64,000 nucleotides of DNA from Spirogloea muscicola (lineage: Eukaryota; Streptophyta; Zygnematophyceae; Spirogloeales; Spirogloeaceae), in contig WELB01000079.1 of NCBI GenBank assembly GCA_009602725.1, positions 92,422-156,421 of the forward strand. The letters run 5' to 3'. Shown here in pieces: positions 31,001 to 42,504 of the stretch. The stretch's first letter is position 1. Every line of letters begins with the position of its first letter. Both the position numbers and the translations under genes were made by a program. Under the pieces are notes generated by a model that was given only the letters and a program-made list of their open reading frames with translations, searched no databases and was not told where the DNA came from.

Positions 31001-31709
31001 CCCTCTTCCAGAGAGGGGTCTTGGCCCAGGACTTCTGCGCAGCCTTGGCTGCGTCGATGATGGCATTCACCTCGTCCTGGGTGCACGCTGCAGAGAGTAG
31101 TAGCTGCAGCCAAGATCAGGCAAGCAGCTCGCTCCAGCTGGCGGAGTTTGGTGAAGCAATCTGCACGTATGCTGGAGCTGCCGCAGCTTGGTCATCGCTA
31201 GCAGAAACTGAGCCACTGAATAGCACCCATTTGTGCAGCTGCATTTGGTACCCTGAATTACCCTTCACTGCCATCAGCTGCAGGCTGCCATTGAGTCTCC
31301 ACTCACACTGACCACTATTGGCAGCTCAGACAGAAAACCAGTGCTTCTAATGCACGCCTCTCAAATACAGGCCATGTCCACGAGAAATTGGCGAGTATCG
31401 AACGTGCAATCGAATAATGGAGTACCCGGGCACCGAAGCCTCGCCACAGTCGATTTCAGAGCTACGAGCTGCCAGCGCCAATTCCAACCAAATGTCGGCG
31501 CAGCCACAACACTAGAGCAGGCGCCAGAGCGATCGGGGGCAGGCGGCGGAGGCGCTCGCACCCTGGACCTTGAAGGCCACGTCGCGCGTCGTGGGGTTGA
31601 TGATGTTGACGGTCTTGCCGGACGCCGAGGTCTTCCACTCGCCCTCGGTCAGGAACTTGTACGCGTCGCCGCCCGCCAGGATCTCCTCGAAGTACCCCGT
31701 CCCCGCCAT
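28043..31709 (-). CDS. GAPN: Non-phosphorylating NADP-dependent glyceraldehyde-3-phosphate dehydrogenase (ALDH11)
   Basis: Ten exons on the minus strand (31562-31709, 30894-31087, 30508-30636, 30219-30338, 29735-29871, 29402-29557, 29023-29233, 28746-28913, 28325-28441, 28043-28156) encode 497 residues, the usual length. It starts [20 protein letters not shown]. Recognisable blocks are [31 protein letters not shown]-like [41 protein letters not shown], the catalytic Glu in MELGGKD and the catalytic Cys in [32 protein letters not shown] and the SYSMG end. The enzyme irreversibly oxidises glyceraldehyde-3-phosphate to 3-phosphoglycerate, making cytosolic NADPH. All introns are GT-AG except intron 7, which starts CAG|GCAAGT (GC-AG). 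Intron 4 contains a LINE hairpin module. Confidence 0.96.
30041..30132 (-). mobile_element. LINE hairpin module inside GAPN intron 4
   Basis: GGGCTCGCCCATAGAGAAG, GGCTGGCAAAGCCAGCCC, AATGGACAATGTCCAAAGCC and GAAAGAGATGCCGA in antisense order, well preserved. It lies in the intron between exons 4 and 5, in the same orientation as GAPN. Confidence 0.85.
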
Positions 31710-32028
31710 GGCGCCCGCGGCGGCGAGATCGGGCGCGCAAATCGCGGCGGGCGCGGCGGCGGCGGCGGCGGCTCTGGAAAGCGCGGGGGGCGACAATTCA
31801 CGGCGGCCGGGCAGCCCCAGGAGGGGGCGCCGCGTGGCGCGGGCAGCTGGAGAATTAATCCACGGATCTGATCACGCTTGAAAAGCGCAGACCGGCCGCG
31901 CCGACGGCCGCCCCCGGGGCGCCCCCTTCGATTTGCCGCGGGCTGCCCGGTCTGCCCGGGGAGGAAATCCCCGCCCTTGCCCCGCGCGGGGGTTCGAACC
32001 CTCGACCCCCCAAACGGCACGGCCGCCA
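31710..32028. promoter_or_regulatory. Possible bidirectional promoter between GAPN and a plus-strand exon
   Basis: Only 319 bases separate the divergent start codons. The stretch is GC-rich with a GGC triplet run at 31751-31772. No TATA box was recognised. Confidence 0.35.
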
Positions 32029-32130
32029 TGGCGCCGCGCGGCCTGCTGGCGGCCGTGCTGGCCGGCGCCGCGCTCGTGGCGCTGCTCACCGTTCGCGACG
32101 ACGTCGCGCTGCTCGGCCGCGCCGCCGTTG
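32029..32130 (+). CDS. N-terminal signal or membrane-anchor exon of an unknown protein, cut at an N
   Basis: From the ATG (GCCATGG context) the frame reads MAPRGLLAAVLAGAALVALL then TVRDDVALLGRAAV before the N at 32131: a short basic start, then a hydrophobic stretch of about 15 residues, like a signal peptide or type II anchor. Beyond the N the frame enters LINE-like sequence, so the rest of the gene is missing or displaced by the join. The protein family cannot be named. Confidence 0.4.
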
Positions 32131-32695
32131 NGAGCACATGCGTACATTGGAAGAGCTCTTTCTTCTTTCACGAAGCAGGCTGGCATGCCAAAACCAGAGG
32201 AATCAAGAATATTAAGCTCATCCAAAGGGGGCGAGGGCTATGACAAGCCAGCCCGAAAAGAAAGGACAAGGTCTGAAGGGGCCGGCATTTGCTGAAACAT
32301 AAAACGCAGCAAGTATCACAAAGGATGGTCATTTAGTGACATTGGCACTATTGACGTGGGTGCAAGTTGCCACCCTCGGACGACCATCATGACAGGAGAG
32401 AAGAATTTTGTGTATTTGAAACAAACGAAGGCCAAAGGCCAAGAGAGAAGAAGAAGGTCTTGCAAAGGGGGCCATGGCTGTGAATGGCCAGCTTAAAGAA
32501 AACAGTAGCATTGCTGCAATCACAAGCTGTGACAGTGACAATACTTGGCACCCTTTGCACATCAAGGTCCGCAAGCTTATTGCTCTGCCAGCTGCCGTGG
32601 ACCTGCAATCCAAGCCAAATCCAACCACGCGTAGCAAGGCTCCGAGCCCATTCCTGGGCGGCGGTGCGCAAGTTCGCAGTGCCGCATGCTGTTCG
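32131..32695 (-). mobile_element. Diverged LINE 3'-end modules
   Basis: 32225-32285 has GGGGGCGAGGGCTATGACAA then GCCAGCCCGAAAAG and GGACAAGGTC. 32405-32440 has TTTTGTGTATTTGAAACAAA. 32465-32500 has GGGGGCCATGGCTGTGAATG then GCCAGC. The region downstream of the helicase stop also has to hold its 3' UTR. Confidence 0.6.
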
Positions 32696-35600
32696 CTACC
32701 GCTTTGTGGGTTTGGAGCCTCCTCTGCGGGCTCCTCCCCGGGCGGCCGGCTTCCCCCGGCCGGAGCTGCCTCCGCGGCTGCTTCCGCCGCGGCCTCTGCC
32801 TCGCATGCCGCTCGAGCTTCCTCCTCGACTGCTGCCGCCACCACCGCCTCTGCCTCGCGTGCTGCTCGAGCTTCCTCCTCGACCGCCCCCCTCCCCTCCT
32901 CTCCCTCCTCCCCTTCCTCCTCTCCCACCTCCCCCCCTCCCTCCTCCCCTCCCTCCTTCCCTCCCTCCTCCGAGCTCCCGGTGTCGGCCACCGCCCCTCC
33001 CGCCGCCTCGCTTGAGTGCCCTCTCTCGCTCCTTACGGACCTCGTCCACGCTCCGCAGCTCACTACGGACACTGGCATTGGGAGCCATGCCACCGCGCCC
33101 CCTGCTGGCCCCGCGGCCTCCGCGCCTGCCCGCCCCTCTGCCGCCGTAGCTCGTTCCTGCAACATGCCCAACACAGACGACGTTGCGTGAGAGTGTCATC
33201 GCTCATCAAGGACTGCTGACTGTAAGAGTCCGACAACACCCATCAAGTCATTGCCTTGTCGAGGTATCTCCGTGCAAGGCATGCTGCACCTGGTGTTGCC
33301 GGGCCGTCGTCGCCGCCAGAGGAGACGCGCATGTGGGTCTTCTCCTTCCACTTTTTGTAGATGCCTCTGTCGTTTGCCAACGCCTTTGCGCCGCTCTCGG
33401 TCCTCACCTGCGAACAAGATTTACCACCACAAGCGCTATCAAACAAGTGCACAGTCTTCCCATTCCAAGCCCATCGTGGCTCTTGGTTGGCCCTTCATTA
33501 GACTACAAAGGGCAAGGATTCTCAGTACATGATGTAAGTTGCAGAGCTCCTCTCAAGCCAAGTCGCCTCCTTCAAGCGGCTAACAAAGAACATTGCGAAG
33601 TCATCTGCAGGTTGTTTGACACTAACCTTCCCAGATGCTGAAACAACCTCGCCAGCGTGCAGCTTCACAAACTTCTTATTCTTCTGCAAATGTGCAAGTC
33701 GTGGAGAAACCACCATAAGTTGCAGTACGCCATACCCTGGTTGGAGCAAGCATTACCCTGACAGAATCTGCACAGACCTCCAAATGCACGGCGGGCAGTG
33801 AACAGCAAGATGAAGCTATCTTCAAAAGGTATCACAAATGGCATCCCATGTACCGACACCCATATAATTATCTAATACAGTGTTTACTTCAGGCAGAAGG
33901 TGGTGCGGACCTTGTCCCAATGGTACGTCGCGCGGCGGCGCTTCTCCCCCTCGGCATCCTCAGGCACAAGATCAAGAACCTCCATGTCAATCCTGTGAAT
34001 CAGATTCCAAGCGCGGAGCCATTCCAGCTTCAGCTGCAGTAGCTGAAGAGATGCCAGATCCAGCTGTGGACATTGTTAAGATGACCACCAGGTGCCAGGA
34101 TCTCAGCAAAAGTTCCCTACCTATTGCGATCGAAGCTCTCACCCTTGCTGGCGCCTCCTCTAACAGAGAGGCCCATCTCTGACAGCTGCCAAAGAAGAGG
34201 CCCAACTCTTGTCATTACACCATCAGCTGGAGATTTGCTGCATGAGAGAGCCCAAAGCAAGCTGCTGTCGATGTGCTACATGACCACCCTATGCACTCAA
34301 AGTCTCCACTAAGTGCCATTCTCAGTCTGTGGAGTCATGCACCACACAACCTTGCAGCTGTGGATGAATTTGTGGCATCTGCAAAGGCAGAGTTATGTGC
34401 TTGTCCACCAATTTGTATCAAGTTCAAGAAGGACATTGCAGAAGCAGCCCATCATATCGCAGCTCCAATGACTCACTCTATTGGCTGGGACGGGATTGAT
34501 GAAGTTCTCGGCGTCCCGGAAGTTGGTCTGGACATGCTTGACTGCTGCCATTGTTGAGGAAGGAAATTGCCAGTGCCATAAATGGACTGTAAGTTGACAT
34601 CAAGTTACACTTGACCATGTAGAGACTGCCCAGGCTGCCGGCTCAAAGGCTGCCTCTCCTACATCTAGCAAGCTTGCTCGCTATTGGCAGGTGAAGGCCC
34701 CTGCAGTGTGGTACATCTCCACAATGCTAATATGATGAAGTGAAGCATTGTAGCTTCATGGATCTGTATATTTGTGTAACTGTCTGGGATACTTGACATT
34801 TATCGACACACAACCCTTTGTGGATGGATGTTACCTCCTCGCTTCCGCTTTCTTGTTCCATTTGCTTTTGTGGCTTCGTCCCCAACTGCTGCTTGTCCTC
34901 CTAGATCCTCCTGCTGAAGTAAGGCAGTTCGAAACGAGCTTGTCATTGGCCCTGCTTGTGACAAAATAAGCCTGCTTGCATGAGCCTACACATACGAGCT
35001 ATACACAAATAGATACGTTGATCTGGTGAGTGAGCGAAAGGTCTAACAAATCCCTGATAGTCCTTCAATAGCTCATACGTGTCCCTTACGTTCCAGCTAC
35101 ATTGTAGAGGACATCACTCAGCATGCTCTCTGAAGGCAAATGCCTGAAGTGTGAAAAAGCGACGTGGCGGCTCTATCAAGATGGGCCTCAAGGACGGCCT
35201 AAAGCAAACATTACCTCGTCGTACGAATCCTGGTGAGACAACCGCCTCTCCTCCCGCTTGCGCACAGCGGCAGCGATGGCTGGCGCGTGCACCTCGCGCT
35301 TTTTCCGCATAATCTCCAAGGAGCCTGAGGACGCCACCCTCTGGCCCAGACCCCAATTTTGGCCATCAAGAGAGATGAGCAACTCATAAAGATAGACCAC
35401 TATTGCATCACTTGTTCCTGACATGGCTTGCAGACTCGTCATTTCCAGGCGGTCTCGCCAAGACAAAGCTGAAAAATTATCAGTGTGTCTCACCTTCTGG
35501 CCTGCCCGTTTGGAGATGTCGCCTTCAGCTTCGAGGACTGTGTGTCGCGGCCTGCAAAGCACCAAATATCCATGTTGGAAGGCTAGCAGACAGTCTAGCT

Positions 35601-38180
35601 AACAGGCTAGCTGACAGTCCTCGAAGGTGGGCAAGCTGATTACTGTGCCCTGAATCTGTAAGAGATATTTTGAGTGCTCCCAAGTGCTCACATTTCACCG
35701 TGAACAATGACGCAAACTTGTGGCTACATAGCTCTGTCAATTGCTGGTGCAGCAACTAAGCGTGCCTTCGAAAGAGACCCATACTCAAAGTCACTGGCAA
35801 CAGGTATAGAATAAGCAAACAGAGAGAAAGTCCACGAACCGAAAGGCCTTGAGGTGCTCAGCGAAGGCGGCGGCAGCCTCCGTCTGGTCCTGCTCCTTGC
35901 GGAAGAGCGGGTGGAGGCCCTCACGGGCAAGGCCCTTGGAGCGGGCGACGGACTCCGCAGACGGCGCTGGCCGCGTCTTCGAGTAGAGCCGGAAGGCCTT
36001 GGCTGCAACCTTCTGGAGAATCGCCAGCGCGCCAATGCTAGCATGCAGGTCGCGCACGTGCTCCATGCCGGCGTCCAGCTCGCGCTGCGGGAGGCGGCCG
36101 TACACCGTCTCTCCACGGCTCGCCGCGGCGTCCGCGGCGGCCAGCACCGCACCGCCGGCACTGGCGGCAACCTCGTCCTCGGCAGGCGCCGATCGCAGGC
36201 CCTTTGACAGAAAGAGGTGGAGGTCGAGCAGGAACGGGAGCTCGTCCCGCGTAAGCAAGGAGTAGGCTGTCCCGAGGCGGCCGGCACGCGCGGCGCGCCC
36301 CACGCGGTGCACAAACAGCTTGGGCCGCGGCGGGAAGTCGTAGTTGATGACGTTGTCGAGCAGCGGGATGTCGATGCCGCGCGCCGCGACGTCCGTGACG
36401 ACCAGGAGCGCCGTGCGCCGTGCCCGGAACTTCGCAATGTGGATCTTGCGAGCCGCCTGGTCCATGGACCCGTAGACGACCGACACGGCCACGCCCTCCG
36501 CACCGAGGAGCTCGGCGACGTACTCTGCGTGATACTTGGTGGACACGAACACGATCGTCTGCTGCCCCGCCGGCACCACCTCGTGCACTAGGTGCAGCAG
36601 CGCCGCCGTGCGCTCGTCCCGTCGCACTGTGAAAAACGCCAGCTACAAACACACGGGCCGCATGCAAGCATGTCAGTGCTACTACGGTTGCCACGCGGAT
36701 CTTCTCAATTGCAAGGATGCGTCGCACGGGCCACCTTGAGTGGCACTGGCGTGGCCATGGGGGTTTGCGAGAGGCCGGACCTGCAGGTCAGGGCTGATCT
36801 TGGTCTCGGTGTCGAGGCGCACGAGCTGCGGGTCGCGGAGGCCCGCGCGCGCAAACTCGGCCAGCAGGGCGGGCAGCGTAGCGGAGAAGAGCGACGTCTG
36901 GCGCGACTCGGGCATGCGCGCCAGGATCTGCCGCAGCTGCTCCGCAAACCCCATCTCAAACAGCCGGTCCGCTTCGTCAAACACCACGTACTCCACGCTG
37001 GCCGCCGCCGCAGGTGCGCCCCCACCAGCCGGCCGTCAGAACTGGCCCGCAAGTCAGCGCCGTCAGGCTGCAGGCATCTGAGTCCTGGTCGGCACAGTGC
37101 AGCTACTTCCGCTACAGGCCCGACAGTTAGAGGTAACTCCTAAACCACAGTTACGAGTTTTTAGCGCTAAGTACAGGGTTTAGGGGTTCGAATATCAAAT
37201 TGCAAACAAGAGCTAATGTCTGAGATTAGCGAAGTAGCTTGGCGGCGAACTAGGGGTGGGGCCGGACCTGCGGAGGGTCATGTCCTCGACCTCGGAGAGG
37301 TGGTGCATGAGCCGGCCGGGCGTGGCGACGATGATGTCGGGGCTGCCCGCCAGCGCCTCGAACTGCGCCTCCATGCTGTCGCCGCCCACCAGCACGACCG
37401 CGCGGAGGTCGGTGTACCGCCCCAGCTCCCGCACGAACTTGAAGGTCTGCCAGCCCAGAGTGTCAGCGGTGCCCCCCCGTCAGAGCCGCAGGCGACGTTG
37501 ACGACGACGAGGGCAGAAGGGGTTTAAGGCGACGAGGGCAGAAGGGGATTAAGCCCACCCAGAAAGGATGGAGTGTGTATTGAGCGACGGAGGGCCTGAG
37601 TGGATAAGTACAAAGGCAAGCACATGACAGGTGTACATCGCCTGCAGCTAAGCTGACACGCTCAATAACCAAGGAAGGGGTTTAAGCCCACAAGCGCTTG
37701 ACAGCTGTACATGGCCTGCTGCTAAGCCGACTCGCTCAGTAAGCCAGGAAGGGGGTTTAAGGCCACCCAGAGAGACCACCAGCACCTGCAGCGCGAGCTC
37801 GCGCGTGGGCGAGAGGACGACGGCGCGGGCGCCAGGGCCGGGCGCGTGGGCGCGCAGGCGCTGCAGGAGGGGCAGCAGGAAGGCGGCGGTCTTGCCGGAG
37901 CCGGTGCGGGCCATGGCCACGACGTCGGCACCGGCCAGGAGGCGCGGCATGGCGCGCCTCTGCACGGGCGTCGGCACGCGGTACCCCTTACGCCGCACGC
38001 CGCGCAGCAGCTCCGGCGCCAGGCCCAGCGCCTCGAAGCCCATGCCGCCGCCGCCGGCCTTGGCTTTGCGCCGCGCCGCGCCGCCGCCGCCGCCGAAGTC
38101 CGCCACGCCGCCCGCACCTCCCGCCGCCGCCGCCGCCGGGAACGGCGCCGGCGGGCCTCCCTCGGCTCCGCTGTCGTCCT
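32696..38180 (-). CDS. DBP10: DBP10/DDX54-type DEAD-box RNA helicase (plant RH29)
   Basis: Thirteen exons on the minus strand: first visible exon about 38180-37786, then 37268-37446, 36781-36997, 35840-36642, 35494-35551, 35215-35340, 34835-34913, 34477-34544, 34121-34185, 33911-33992, 33627-33683, 33290-33407, 32696-33156; junctions are in phase. Helicase motifs: [12 protein letters not shown] (Walker A), [57 protein letters not shown] and [10 protein letters not shown]. The C-terminal part ([59 protein letters not shown]) marks the DBP10 branch and ends in an RGG-rich tail. The family acts in the nucleolus in 60S ribosome assembly. The start codon is unresolved: upstream there is a GCC run with an N at 38183 and then a MITE. 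The start of the 68-base exon at 34544 has an in-phase alternative. Confidence 0.93.
37600..37760 (-). mobile_element. Two LINE family A-like 3' ends inside helicase intron 1
   Basis: On the minus strand 37672-37605 reads TTATTGAGCGTGTCAGC, then a 3' UTR ending GTGCTTGCCTTTGTACTT, the family A terminus, with at most two residual codons of coding sequence. 37740-37695 repeats the TTACTGAGCGAGTCGGC start and GTACAGCTGTC. Both lie among small repeats of AAGGGGTTTAAGCCCAC. Confidence 0.7.
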
Positions 38181-38183
38181 CAN

Positions 38184-38220
<37 letters not shown>

Positions 38221-38343
38221 GGGCGGCGCTGGCGCCAAAGCCCTGAACCCCGGTGCCGGCACTCGGGCCCGACGAGACGGCGACGAACTCCAGGGGCTGC
38301 CAGCCCGAGCACGTTCCGTTCGACCCACCGCGGCGGGACCTAA

Positions 38344-38484
38344 GGGCCAATCTACACTTGCCCGGTCGCTCCCGGCCGAAGGGTACGTGTCGCGCGTTGT
38401 ATGGACGTCTGGGGTCAAGGCCTTGCCAATGTGAGGCCAAGACGAGGCCAATAAATGACCGACCGGTCTAGTGTAAGTTGGCCA
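38344..38484. mobile_element. MITE, copy 1 (141 bp, PIF/Harbinger-like)
   Basis: Terminal inverted repeats of about 28 bases: the left end starts GGGCCAATCTACACTTGCC and the right end, reversed, TGGCCAACTTACACTAG. Flanked by TAA on both sides (38341-38343, 38485-38487). TAA duplications and G-rich ends suit PIF/Harbinger MITEs; no transposase is present. It lies upstream of the helicase first exon. Confidence 0.8.
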
Positions 38485-38487
38485 TAA

Positions 38488-38628
38488 GGGCCAATGTACA
38501 CTTGCCCGGTCGCTCACGGCCGAAGGGTACGTGTCGCGCGTTGTATGGACGCCTAGGGTCAAGACCTTGCCAATGTGAGGTCAAGACGAGGCCAATGAGA
38601 GACCGACCTGGCAAGTGTAAATTGGCCC
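38488..38628. mobile_element. MITE, copy 2 (141 bp), adjacent to copy 1
   Basis: Same length and very similar sequence to copy 1 (GGCCGAAGGGTACGTGTCGC and CGTTGTATGGACGCC are shared). It starts GGGCCAATGTACACTTGCC and ends TGTAAATTGGCCC. TAA lies between the two copies and again at 38629-38631, so the second element inserted at the duplicated TAA of the first. Confidence 0.85.
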
Positions 38629-38755
38629 TAATAATCCCACGCAGCTCTAGAACCCTAGACTGAGTCCACACCCCCTCGCCCACCACAGCGGCGCCGGCCC
38701 CGCCGCGACTTGCGCCGCGACTCCCGCAGGGCCTCGCCTCTCAGCAGCGCCCGGC

Positions 38756-38787
<32 letters not shown>

Positions 38788-38824
38788 AGATTTAATCGCC
38801 GGGCCGTGCGGCGCGGCGGCGGCG

Positions 38825-41800
38825 ATGAGCTACCACGAGCCTTTCCGGAGGTCGGTGGGCGTGCAGCGGGCCATGCCGTTCCATTCTCGCACCGCTCCCG
38901 CCATGGCCCTGGCGACCGCCGAGGCCCTGACGGCGGCGGCGGCGGCGGCGGCGGGCGCAGGCTGGTGAAGCTGATAGCGCGCATGTTCTACACGGAGGAG
39001 CTCCCGGTGCGCACCAAGTCCAAGTCCGACAAGTCCGACAACCAGGGCATCGCCGTCGTCATCCTCGACGCGCTGGCCAGGTCCGCCGCCGCCGCCGCCG
39101 CCGCTGCCGTGTGAGCCTGAATCCCGTGTCTGCAATGAGTGGGGGCCCTGACGGTGGCGCTGCCTTCCTCCCCCCCCAGGCGGCAGTGGGTGAAGGAGGA
39201 GGAGCTCGCGCGCTTCCTGAAGCTGCACCCCAAGCAGGTGCGCCGCGTCATGCACGTCCTCGAGGAGGAGCGCCTCGTCATCCGCGTGCACCGCCGCGAG
39301 GTGCGCGCCGCAGCCCCGGCCCCCTGGCTCCTAACCCACAATTCACAATTCTTAATCCGCATTCCACAATCCATGATTCATGTTTCATAGTTCATCAATG
39401 AATGCTGCCGGCAGAGGCTCCACGCCGCACGTCTGCCCGGCCCTGCTGCCTGCCCTGCGCCGCTGCTGAGGGCTGCAATCTGTGCCGAGCCAGCGTCTGC
39501 CGATATGGGCGGGAAGCTAGCAAGCCTTGCTTTGAGCATGCCCCTTGTGCTCCTCGGCCGTCCTTGCGTTGCCCGAGCAAAGGGCTGACGCGCCAACGCA
39601 GCTTGTTGGGCGCTTGCTGCCCAGACGGTCAAGTTGACCGCCAAGTACAGCGCCGCCGTGGCAGCGACGGCCAGCGACGAGCAGCAGGAGCGGCACGAGG
39701 ACGGCGCTGAGAAGGTCAAGATGCACACGCACACCTACTGCTGCCTCGACTACGCCCAGGTGCCGTCGCATACGGCACGCACCATTCGCACAGCATCCGC
39801 TCTTTGCCCTTCCCGCTGTTTGGGGTCAATGTCTCAATACTGCCCGTGCTGTACCAAGGCCCCCACCCAAGCGTCTCGTCCGCAAAGGTTGAGGGGTTCA
39901 CATGCTGCCACCAGGTGCGTTCTTCGAGCAGATCATCGATGTAATCCGGTATCGCATCCACCGCGCAAAGAAGAAGCTCAAGGACGAACTCGAGGATCGG
40001 GACACTATACAGGAGTACCTCTGCACCAACTGCGCACGCAGGTACGACAGCGGCACCCTTCAAGTGGGGTGACGCATAAAAATCCGGAGAGGACACAATA
40101 TGAGAATTGCTTGGGAAGACTTGTTGACCTTGTTGGTCAGTGGTTGATGTTCATTACAGCTCAATAGCTGCAATTTCAATGTCAGACATTGTGAACTAAA
40201 CTCTATACCCAGTTGCCATTGTTGAGATTTTCGTTGGTCCTTATTTTTCTTTCTTTCTTTCTTTCTTGATTCTTAGACAGTATTCTCAAATACCTCATCT
40301 TGTCAGCTGATTATGTTGCTTAGATGATGAGCGTTTGCATCCCGGTTGCCGCAGGTTCTCAGCCTTTGATGCACTTCGACTCATCAACCCATCCGATTTG
40401 ACCTTCCACTGCGAGGTCTGTGACTCGGAGCTTGTGGCTGAGGCTGACAAGCTGGCACAGGATGCCCTGGGCGACAATGAGGACCACGCAAGGAGGCGGC
40501 GGCGTGAGATGCTCAAGGACATGTACGAGAGGCTTGAGGTGAGGAACCTGCTTGACAAATCGTGGCAAGTATCAGATGGTAGTGATGGGCAAGCTTTTTG
40601 GAGTAAGCATCACAGTCCTCAGTCATACAATGATGAGTTGCTGTTGGTCAGTATCTTGACTTGCATAACACAGTACGTACCGGTGCCGCTCAAGAAATGC
40701 AGTCAAGCAGGCTTTAGATTTCAAGGGGCATATGACCGAATCTTAGATTGCTTGCTCTGTGCAGCGGCAATACAAGCCTCTCCTTGACCAGCTGGCGAAA
40801 ATAAAGGAGCTGACGCCCCCAGATTTTGGCACACTTGAGCAGTGGGAGCGGCGAGCAGTTGGAAGAGGCCCTCGTGTTGTTGCCGACGATGGCATTATGC
40901 AGATTGACAGCAAGCTTGGCGCGGCAGGCGGCGGCGCCTATGCTGCACCCATGCCCTTCTTGGGCGAGACAAAGGTGCAGCAAGTGCACTGCCCTTCCAT
41001 GGTTGGGACGTCCAGTCTGCCGCGTGCATTGTGGACTGATGACAAGGCGCATGGCTTCACATTTGATTGCATATGTTATGTCCAGCATGAGTTCACATTC
41101 TTGGCTTGAAGTTTGATGGTTTGGTTATGGGGAGATGTCTCTGCATATGGATCTATGACTATCTTGTTCCTGTCTTTCTGTCATGTTTATTCACTTGGCC
41201 CCTCATCATAAGCCTCGGGCTATGTTAGCCTGCCTCTAACATTGCTGACTGCTGGCTGCACTCTCTCTGTGCCATGGCGTGTCGCTGTCGGCAGGTGGAG
41301 GTGAACCTCGATGCCTCTGGCGGCGTCAAGCTGGAGGGAGGTGAATCTACGTCAGCGCCCCAGAAGATTGTGCCGGAGTGGGCGCGGCGGCAGGGCATGA
41401 ACCTTACCGCCGCCCAGCGGGGGGAAGCGGAGGTTGACGTCAAGCCCACCATTGTGGAGGAGGCAACTCCTGCTGCGAAGGTGGAGGAACTGACGGAGGA
41501 GGAGAGGGAGGCGGCCGAGAAGCGGCGAATACAGGTCAGCGGGATCATGCTGTCGGCCTCGCTCAGCTTACTTCCAGCAAGTGGTGGCTGCTGCTTGTTT
41601 CTAGCCCGGTCTTTCACAAGCCTTGCCAGTGGGAGGATGACAAGATGGAGGCTTGCTTTTCAGGCTTGCTTCGCTGCTTCGCTTCCTTTGACTGGCTAAC
41701 TCATTGTGTGCAATGTCACGCGTGCCCAGGAGGAATACTACAAGGCCTACTATGCGCAGATGATGGCAAGGCACCAAGCCATGATGGCTGCACCCACGAC

Positions 41801-42176
41801 GGGCTCTGCCGAAGCACCACCCGCGAGCCCCTTGCTGGAGCCAAAGCGCGAGGTGGGCTCGAAGGTGAAGCGGGAGATGCGTGAGGAAGAGGGCGAGGAA
41901 GGAGAGGAAGAGGAAGAGGACATTGAGTGGGAGGAGGGTGGCGGCGAGGCCGATGCCGGACCATCTGCCTCGCCGGCAGGCCCGGCTTCTGGTACTCCAG
42001 CTTCGGCCAACGGCGGGTCCAGCCCTGCTGAGAGCAGCCTCAAGGGCCCCGCCAATGGAGTACACCCTGGCGACGGTGCAGAGGCCGGCGGGCTGGAGCA
42101 GGAGCCCGGCCTTGCGCATGCTGGCGTAGACAACGATGACGACGATGACGAGAACTACTACTGGGAGGAGGCTTGA
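38825..42176 (+). CDS. GTF2E1: Transcription initiation factor IIE subunit alpha
   Basis: Nine exons (38825-38850, 38961-39080, 39180-39300, 39625-39759, 39932-40041, 40355-40538, 40765-40974, 41295-41534, 41730-42176) encode 530 residues in phase. The N-terminal winged helix (LVKLIARMFYTEE; AVVILDALAR; ELARFLKLHPKQVRRVMHVL) is followed by YCCLDYAQIIDVIRYRIHRA and a C4 zinc ribbon, CTNC...C-x2-C in FHCEVCDSEL. The C-terminus is very acidic ([18 protein letters not shown], ending NYYWEEA), as in the family. TFIIE recruits and regulates TFIIH at Pol II promoters. It is divergent from the helicase gene, with about 600 bases and two MITEs between. Intron 5 holds a (TTTC)n run. Confidence 0.95.
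40243..40266 (+). repeat. (TTTC)n microsatellite in TFIIE-alpha intron 5
   Basis: About five perfect TTTC units, within the long intron 40042-40354. Confidence 0.85.
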
Positions 42177-42500
42177 GAAGCCTGCCACAGACCCTTTGGT
42201 CGTCAACATCGGTCAGGGCCCAATGCAAGTCCTTGCAAGGCGGCCACAGAGAGCGTGCGAGCGAGTGTGTAGAAGCCTGTCGTCCATCGGTGCTCGCTAC
42301 TCGGGTTGTTGAGAGTTAGCTGGGCTGGTGGCATGTGCGATGGTGAGTCCCGGTTCTCAGTTAGCCAGCCAGCAAAAGTCCCTCTCTTCCCTCCTTGGGC
42401 GGACTCCCTGCTGCTGGTGCCAACTTGCGGCCGCTGACTGGGTCACGAAGTGGCCAACTGGCTTGGCAACCTGCGGGACTGAGTGATCTGCACGTACTCT
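42177..42500. other. TFIIE-alpha downstream region
   Basis: Likely 3' UTR and spacer; no repeat or gene recognised. Confidence 0.5.
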
Positions 42501-42504
42501 GGTC

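Noticed and set aside
31985-32012. GGTTCGAACCCTCG, resembling a tRNA T-arm / B box
   Set aside because: No D-arm, anticodon arm or acceptor stem could be paired around it on either strand.
32474-33190. Ser/Pro/Ala-rich plus-strand frame
   Set aside because: Antisense of the RGG-rich last helicase exon, which is supported by conserved [16 protein letters not shown] on the minus strand.
36217-37143. Long plus-strand frames over the helicase
   Set aside because: Antisense shadows of GC-rich helicase exons on the minus strand.
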